Part shown: positions 58,820 to 64,000 of the stretch, piece after piece | Layout of the letters: each line of letters opens with the position of its first letter | How positions within the stretch are numbered: position 1 is the stretch's first letter | From: Sternotherus odoratus | Lineage: Eukaryota; Chordata; Testudines; Kinosternidae | Direction of reading: 5' to 3' | Assembly: GCA_032164245.1 (NCBI GenBank) | Contig: JAVMKO010000010.1 | Coordinates: 32,066,189-32,130,188, forward strand | Length of the DNA stretch: 64,000 nt | The notes under the pieces: model-generated | Told to the model about the DNA's origin: nothing | What the model saw: only the letters and a program-made list of their open reading frames with translations | Databases searched by the model: none | Program-made: the position numbers and the translations under genes

Positions 58820-59620
58820 GGAAAGCAGCGATCCACTGGATCCCTCTTCGGAGCACTCCCTGCAGATTTTGGGGGGCAACAACAAAGAAGTTTCCCTCTC
58901 CCCCGTGATTGCAGGGGAGTGGGGTGGGGGTGCGATTCCGTTTTCTCGTGTCCCGGGGATGAAGAGGGGAGCGGAGGGAAAAGCTTCCTGAAGAATTCAG
59001 CAAAACAGAGGCACTTCCGTTCGGAGAGGGGGATAAAACCAGGAGACGCACTGGGCGAAAAGATCTCTGCTCTGGCCCCAGTCCTGCCTGCTGGGGAGCG
59101 GCGCCTTGCGGGGAGACCGGGAGGCCCAAATAGCCGCACGTGCCCCTTCAGATGCTTCTCCAGGGGCAAGGCCGGGTCACCTCCAGCAGAGCTCTCCTCC
59201 CTTCACTCCATCTTGCCGAGCCGCCGGCCGGGATCAGCTCCAGCCAAGGCTCTGCGCGCACAAGATGATCCCGGCCTCCGCCGTTCTTGCGCAGGGCGCT
59301 TAGGCAGGAGAAGCCCCAGTCTCCGGGCTCCTCCTCCCGGCCCTTCGCTCCCAGGTGCCGCGGAGTTTTCCTTCTTGCGTCTGCTGTTTTGGGGGACCCC
59401 CGTAAGTTTTGGGGAGCTGCCTGTCGCAGCTTGAGGTCTCCCACTTTCCCTGTTTGCTCTGACCCCCACGTGCCCCTGGATTCCTCTGCCCCACTCCACA
59501 GCTGGGTCCCTCTCACACTCCAGCCTTTTCCATGACGCAAGGGAGGGAGGCGAAGCTCGAAAGTTTAAAAAGCCTTCAGGCGAACACCGAGCCAGGCAGC
59601 GGGGAGCCCAGCTAGGTCAC
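58820..59620 (-). promoter_or_regulatory. SNX33: CpG-rich region, likely SNX33 promoter and first non-coding exon
   Basis: CpG dinucleotides and GC content rise sharply here, upstream of SNX33 and nowhere else nearby outside repeats. On the - strand a TTTAAA box lies near 59567, about 30 bases before TTGCGTCA (TGACGCAA on the + strand at 59534), an ATF/C-EBP-like site. Long frames on both strands are by-products of GC content. Confidence 0.5.
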
Positions 59621-59794
59621 AGGCTGCCCTCTACAGGCAGCCGGCACACCTGGCCCTGGTTTCTTATCAAGGGGGGACATTTATCTTCCTGCACATCAGA
59701 GGGCTTGATGCACAGCTGGATTGATAATCCATAATTCAGGGGTGTTCAGAGCTGGGTCGGTTAATACCTAGCTTGTTATCTGTAGATATCAACC

Positions 59795-59970
59795 CATTTT
59801 ACAAAGGAAGTCACTGTTATTATTCCCATTTTACAGATGGGGAAACTGAGGTACAGATGATGAAGTGATTTGCATAAGCTCTCCCAGCAGCCTAGTGGCA
59901 GATATGGCAATAGAACCCAGGTCTCCTGAGTCCCAGCCCTATGCATTAACCACAAGGGCACATTGCCAAT
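59795..59970 (-). repeat. MIR/CORE-like SINE
   Basis: 'cccattttacagatggggaa', 'actgaggtacagatgatgaa' and 'aacccaggtctcctgagtcc' are diagnostic on the - strand. Confidence 0.75.
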
Positions 59971-60031
59971 TCTCTTATGATAAGTCAATAATTTTCATAA
60001 TTATTGTTATAATAAACACCTACAGCAGTGG

Positions 60032-60140
60032 AGCTTGATTTTCCTGTCCTTTGTACAGGTACAAACAAGGAACTACTCTATTAAAGTCAATGGAGTCACA
60101 CCAATGTAAACCTGGAGCAACTGGAGAATTGGGCCCTAGT
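60032..60140. repeat. Palindromic short repeat
   Basis: It holds 'attaaagtcaatggagtcac' and ends 'ggagaattgggccctag'; same family as 8346-8456. Confidence 0.45.
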
Positions 60141-60373
60141 GTATCATATCTCCTCTGCCTTTCTAATTGAGACCCCAGTGCTGCAAGTTGCTCCCCATAA
60201 ATGAACATGTTGTACCACATGGAGCCCCATTAGAACAGCATGCAGGAGCAAGCCTTAGATTACATCTCACTGGTGCAGGGAGTATCTATTTGAGGATTTG
60301 TATCATGCCTGGAATGTTATTGGTGCTTAAAAATAGTAATTAATGAATGTCTACATTTTCTAAAATATGTATT

Positions 60374-61068
60374 GAACATAAGAACATAAGAAAGGCCATA
60401 CTGGGTCAGACCAACGGTCCATCTAGCCCAGGATCCTGTCTACCGACAGTGGCCAATGCCAGGTGCCCCAGAGTGAGTGAACCTAACAGGTAATGATCAA
60501 GTGATCTCTCTCTTGTCATCCATCACCCCCCTCTGACAAACAGAGGCTAGGGACACCATTCCTTACCCATCCTGGCTAATAGCCATTAATGGACTTAACC
60601 TCCGTGAATTTATCCAGTTCTCTTTTAAACCCTGTTATAGTCCTAGCCTTCACAGCCTCCTCAGGCAAGGAGTTCCACAGGTTGACTGTGCGCTGTGTGA
60701 AGAACTTCCTTTTATTTGTTTTAAACCCGCTGGCCTCTAATTTCATTGGGTGGCCCCTAGTTCTTATATTATGGGAACAAGTAAATAACTTTTCCTTATT
60801 CACTTTCACCTTACCACTCATAATTTTATATACCTCTATCATATCCCCCCTTAGTCTCCTCTTTTCCAAGCTAAAAAGTCCTAGCCTCTTTAAACTCTCC
60901 TCACATGAGACCCGTTCCAAACCCCTAATCATTTTAGTTGCCCTTCTCTGAACTTTTTCTAACGGCAGTATATCCTTTTTGAGATGAGGAGACCACATCT
61001 GTACACAGTATTCAAGATCTGGGCGCACCATGGATTTGTATAAGGGCAATAAGATATATTGGACCCAA
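60374..61068 (-). pseudogene. CR1-type LINE 3' end, second subfamily
   Basis: On the - strand a 157-codon frame (61049-60576) encodes [36 protein letters not shown] and TVNLWNSLPEEAVKA, the C-terminal region of a CR1-like ORF2 protein. The 3' UTR follows, ending at 'aacataagaacataagaaag' as seen on the + strand. The frame is intact over this part, though the element is 5'-truncated. Confidence 0.88.
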
Positions 61069-61575
61069 GGGCGTCACTACAAATAACTACAAAACACTGG
61101 TATTTTCATATGTCCTGTGTGATCGCAGGAACAGAACATCACATGTGAAGGGCAGGGCCCTTTATTTTTAGTTTTTGTTTACAGCTTTATCATTTTTGTT
61201 GAATGCAAAAGCTGGTGCATTCATTGAGACACATGGAGCTGAATTCAGACAGTGTGCAGGAGGCAAAACGCAGAGCCAGTGGAGTGGCTCCTGCTGACTG
61301 CAGATCTGAATGTGGCCCATACAGTGTTCATATCTAGTAAGACACCAGAGACTAAATACGAAGAAACAGGGAAAGGGGAGTTTCTCAACTTTCTCGGCTC
61401 ATCCACTTATCCTACTTTATAGGAAGTGAACAAAAGTGAAGTCTGTGAAGGCCTAGCCAAGAGAAACCGTGTGATTGTTTTTAATCAGTGTTTTAATACA
61501 CACATTTTCTGGCTTTACACATCTTAGCTTCAGGTGCTAATTGTTTGGGGGTTTTCATCACCTTCAAAAAGCTTA
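61069..61575. other. Intergenic DNA upstream of SNX33, nothing recognised
   Basis: A/T-rich unique-looking sequence. Confidence 0.4.
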
Positions 61576-62021
61576 CCGTATTTTTCGCCCTATAGGACGC
61601 TCCGGCGTATAAGACGCGCCCGAGTTTTTAAATAAAAAAGCCGGAAAAAAAAAAAAAAAAAAAAAGCGCCTCGCTCTCCCATCCCCGCCGCGCGGGCGGG
61701 CTGCTGGGAGTGCGCCGCTCTCCCGTCCCCGCCGCGCGGGCGGGCTGCTGGGAGCGCGCCGCTCTCCCGTCCCCGCCGCGCGGGCGGGTGCTCCCAGGGG
61801 CCCCGGGGCCCGAGCTGCTCTCGTTCCCCGCCGGCCCTGAACACATGCGGGTGGGCTCGGGGGGGAAGCGCCGCCCCGCCCCGTCCGCCGGGCCACCTGC
61901 AGCCGCCCCAGCTCCAGCTGCCAGGTGAGTGTTTCATATATTCGGCGTATAAGACGCCCCCCCCTAATTTTGAGATTATTTTTGGGGGTTAAAAAGGCGT
62001 CGTATATGCCGAAAAATACGG
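61576..62021. mobile_element. TA-flanked DNA transposon with GC-rich minisatellite
   Basis: The ends 'ccgtatttttcg' and 'cgaaaaatacgg' are perfect inverted copies flanked by TA (61574-61575 and 62022-62023). A second motif, 'cggcgtataagacgc', occurs near 61604 and again near 61941. The interior has an A tract near 61645-61665 and a 44-bp GC-rich tandem array at 61672-61790. There is no transposase. Superfamily not assigned; the TA duplication would fit a Tc1/mariner-like element. Confidence 0.82.
61672..61790. repeat. 44-bp GC-rich minisatellite, about 2.7 units
   Basis: Units start near 61672, 61716 and 61760 and contain 'cgctctcccgtccccgccgc' followed by 'gcgggcgggctgctggga'. Confidence 0.9.
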
Positions 62022-62469
62022 TAATTTCCATACTGTGGCCTGTGCTGGTTGGTTTGCTATGATTTGCATAGGCAGATTCTACAGGAGATATTTTCATACA
62101 GGATCATGGCAAGGTGGTTAACAGCTGATTTTTAGATCTCTGCTCCCAAATTTCATCCTGTCTGCTTTAAAGGGCCAGATTCAGCATTACCCAGCACCTT
62201 GTTTAGTCATTTGTACCCTATGTAAATTTTACACCCACTCTGCAGTGGTGTAAATGACTACAGAAGGCCCTTTGTCTCTTTCACCCACTCCCAGCTTCCT
62301 GCCTTCATCACTGGACCAATCAGCTTTCACTCAGGGCACAATCTCACAAGATGCTGAGCACCTTCAACTCCTATGGAAAGTAGTGTGAGTGGTGGCATCC
62401 AGCATCTCCCAAGAGGAGCTCAGCACCTTACAGAATCAGGTCATTTCTTTTATCATTCAAATCACTCCT
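62022..62469. repeat. Intergenic DNA with a diverged palindromic repeat
   Basis: Near 62165-62265, 'gggccagattcagcattacc' and 'ttttacacccactctgcagt' suggest the short palindromic family. Nothing else is seen. Confidence 0.35.
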
Positions 62470-63100
62470 AAACAAGAACTAGCCAAAAAAAATTGGTTGA
62501 AAATTTTTGCTGAAAAATGGAAATTCAGCTACACCAAAACATTTTGAGAATTCATACCAGTTTTCAAGTTTGTTTCCAAGGAAAACTACTCTGAAAAAAT
62601 CAAAATGTTTTGATTTTTTTTGGTATGAAATGACTTTATTGTTTCAAAATTTCCTTTATTTTTTTTCAAAGTTCAAAAGTATTAAAACATGGCTGAAATC
62701 TAAACAAAACATTATTTTGACCTGAATGAAATTGGTTTTCACATAAGAACAGCCATACTGGGTCAGACCAAAGGTCCATCTAGCTCAGTATCCTGTCTTC
62801 CAAAAGGGCCAATGCCAGGTGCCCCAGAGGGAATGAACAGAACAAGTATTCACCAAGTGATACATCTCCCTATTGCCCATTCCCAGCTTCTGGCAAACAG
62901 AGGCTAGGAACACCATCCTTATCCATCCTGGCTAATTGCCACTGATGGACCTTTCTTCCATTAATTTATCTAGTTCTTTTTTGAACCCTCTTATAGTTTT
63001 GACTTTTAAATTTGCCAAAAATTTGGAAAATATTTATTGTTCCAACCCAAAACTAATTTTTGTTGGACTTTTTAAAATTGCCACCCAATTGAAATATCCC
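62470..63100. mobile_element. A/T-rich MITE interrupted by a CR1 3' end
   Basis: 'aaattggttgaaaatttttg' words at 62490-62740 resume at 63005-63090 ('tttgccaaaaatttggaaaa') after the CR1 fragment. Related to 41488-41841. Confidence 0.5.
62742..63002 (-). mobile_element. CR1 3'-end fragment, same subfamily as 60374-61068
   Basis: 'acataagaacagccatactg', 'ggtcagaccaaaggtccatc' and 'ccaatgccaggtgccccaga' repeat, with divergence, the sequence at 60380-60475. Confidence 0.85.
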
Positions 63101-64000
63101 ACAGCTCTGCACCTAACAATCCACTTGTCCCACAAGGCCAAAGTGTGCAAACATCCCAACCCAATGCTGCTGTCTGCTACTGGTGTCATTTACATGTGTA
63201 TTTGTGCCTTTACAAATTCTGCACTGGAGGGCCAGGACTATGTTTCCTGTGTATCTTTCCTACTGTGAAGGACCAGATGTCTGTGGTGCTGTACATGTAA
63301 TAAAGTACAGAAGGGCAAACCAAGTCCTGTCTTCTTAATTCAGAACTCCTGTGTGGAGAGGCATGACAGGCCAAATTTGCTTTAATTATGCCTCATTAAC
63401 TTGGACATTTATTAATAATTATTGTTATTCCACATTTGTGGAACCTGCGGCACATCACTGACTCTTCCCTGAAGAGTTTACAACCTGTGGGCTAGATCCT
63501 GAATGTTCTTATGCACAGGAGCAGCCTTGAGTAGTCTCACTGACTTCAATGGGAGAACTTGCACAGGCAAAGCTACCCAGATGATTAAGCATTTGCAGGA
63601 TGAGGACCTATAAAATGAACCAGAGAGGGGACACATTAAGGATGCCAGGGTATGTATTATTTAGGTTTTGATCCTGCAAATGCTTTAATGTGCAGAATTT
63701 AAATGCTGCAAATGTGGCAGAATTCTATTTTTTCTTTATAATTTCAACAGGTAATATTTTAAGGATTTTTTCACATTTGTATTGATTTAAATTTTCAGTC
63801 ACAGATTATGGGAGGCTTGGATGATGGGGTGGAAGGGTCAGACAATTATCTAATGGCACTAAACGTTGAGATTCAAAGAGAATACTTAAAACAGACTGTC
63901 AACATCACATGTCAAAATACCCAAATTCAAGATCCCTAAACACAAGTTCTTAAGTGCCATGATTCGCCTCACTTTGTTTATCCGCAAATTTCCAGGATTG
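63101..64000. other. Intergenic DNA, window end
   Basis: A palindromic-repeat-like stretch at about 63487-63612 contains 'cactgacttcaatgggagaa'. No gene is seen. Confidence 0.4.

Noticed and set aside
58715..59540. 239-codon + strand and 130-codon - strand frames in the CpG-rich region
   Set aside because: Compositional frames in a probable promoter and 5' UTR; no conserved protein recognised.
61573..62097. 174-codon - strand frame
   Set aside because: It covers the TA-flanked transposon and its 44-bp array; Ala/Arg-rich by composition.
1..64000. CRISPR arrays, bacterial operons, rRNA or functional tRNA genes
   Set aside because: None is seen. The spliced genes and vertebrate repeats exclude a prokaryotic origin, and the tRNA-like sequences are diverged SINE heads.

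Overview
The window is vertebrate nuclear DNA, most probably from a turtle. It carries the 3' coding end of CSPG4 on the + strand and both coding exons of SNX33 on the - strand, tail to tail, the same convergent pair known in other vertebrates. The rest is intron and intergenic DNA packed with reptile-type repeats: several CR1 LINE pieces, MIR/CORE-like tRNA-derived SINEs, a Penelope-like element with an intact RT and GIY-YIG reading frame, a Tx1/L1-like LINE tail and many inverted-repeat MITEs. Turtle rather than crocodilian or squamate is an inference from this mix.

Layout: 1-2260 is CSPG4 intron holding a SINE and an LTR-like block. 2261-2444 and 3092-5046 are the last two CSPG4 coding exons (last ectodomain repeats, membrane span, short tail ending in a PDZ ligand). 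5047 to about 5500 is its 3' UTR. About 5.5-42.2 kb is intergenic, with the Penelope-like insertion at 18233-20657, a CR1 3' end at 25858-26588, the Tx1-like tail at 29113-29662 and a hAT-type element at 40241-40686. 42250-42503 is the last SNX33 exon, 42504-56139 its large intron (with a 2.9-kb CR1 copy at 43353-46265), and 56140-57580 the first SNX33 coding exon. A CpG-rich stretch near 58.8-59.6 kb is the likely SNX33 promoter and first exon. 59.6-64 kb is upstream intergenic DNA with a SINE, two CR1 tails and a TA-flanked DNA transposon.

The two host genes do unrelated jobs: CSPG4 is a cell-surface proteoglycan and SNX33 an SH3-PX-BAR membrane-remodelling protein. The least ordinary biology is in the mobile elements. 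A Penelope-like element sits between two inverted copies of its own 3' end, and the whole is bounded by a 12-bp direct repeat. Two smaller insertions of the same family also have 13-14-bp flanking repeats. Two different DNA transposons carry a similar A-tract plus GC-rich minisatellite. No tRNA, rRNA or CRISPR feature was seen. Coordinates of repeats are by eye and approximate unless a target-site repeat fixes them.
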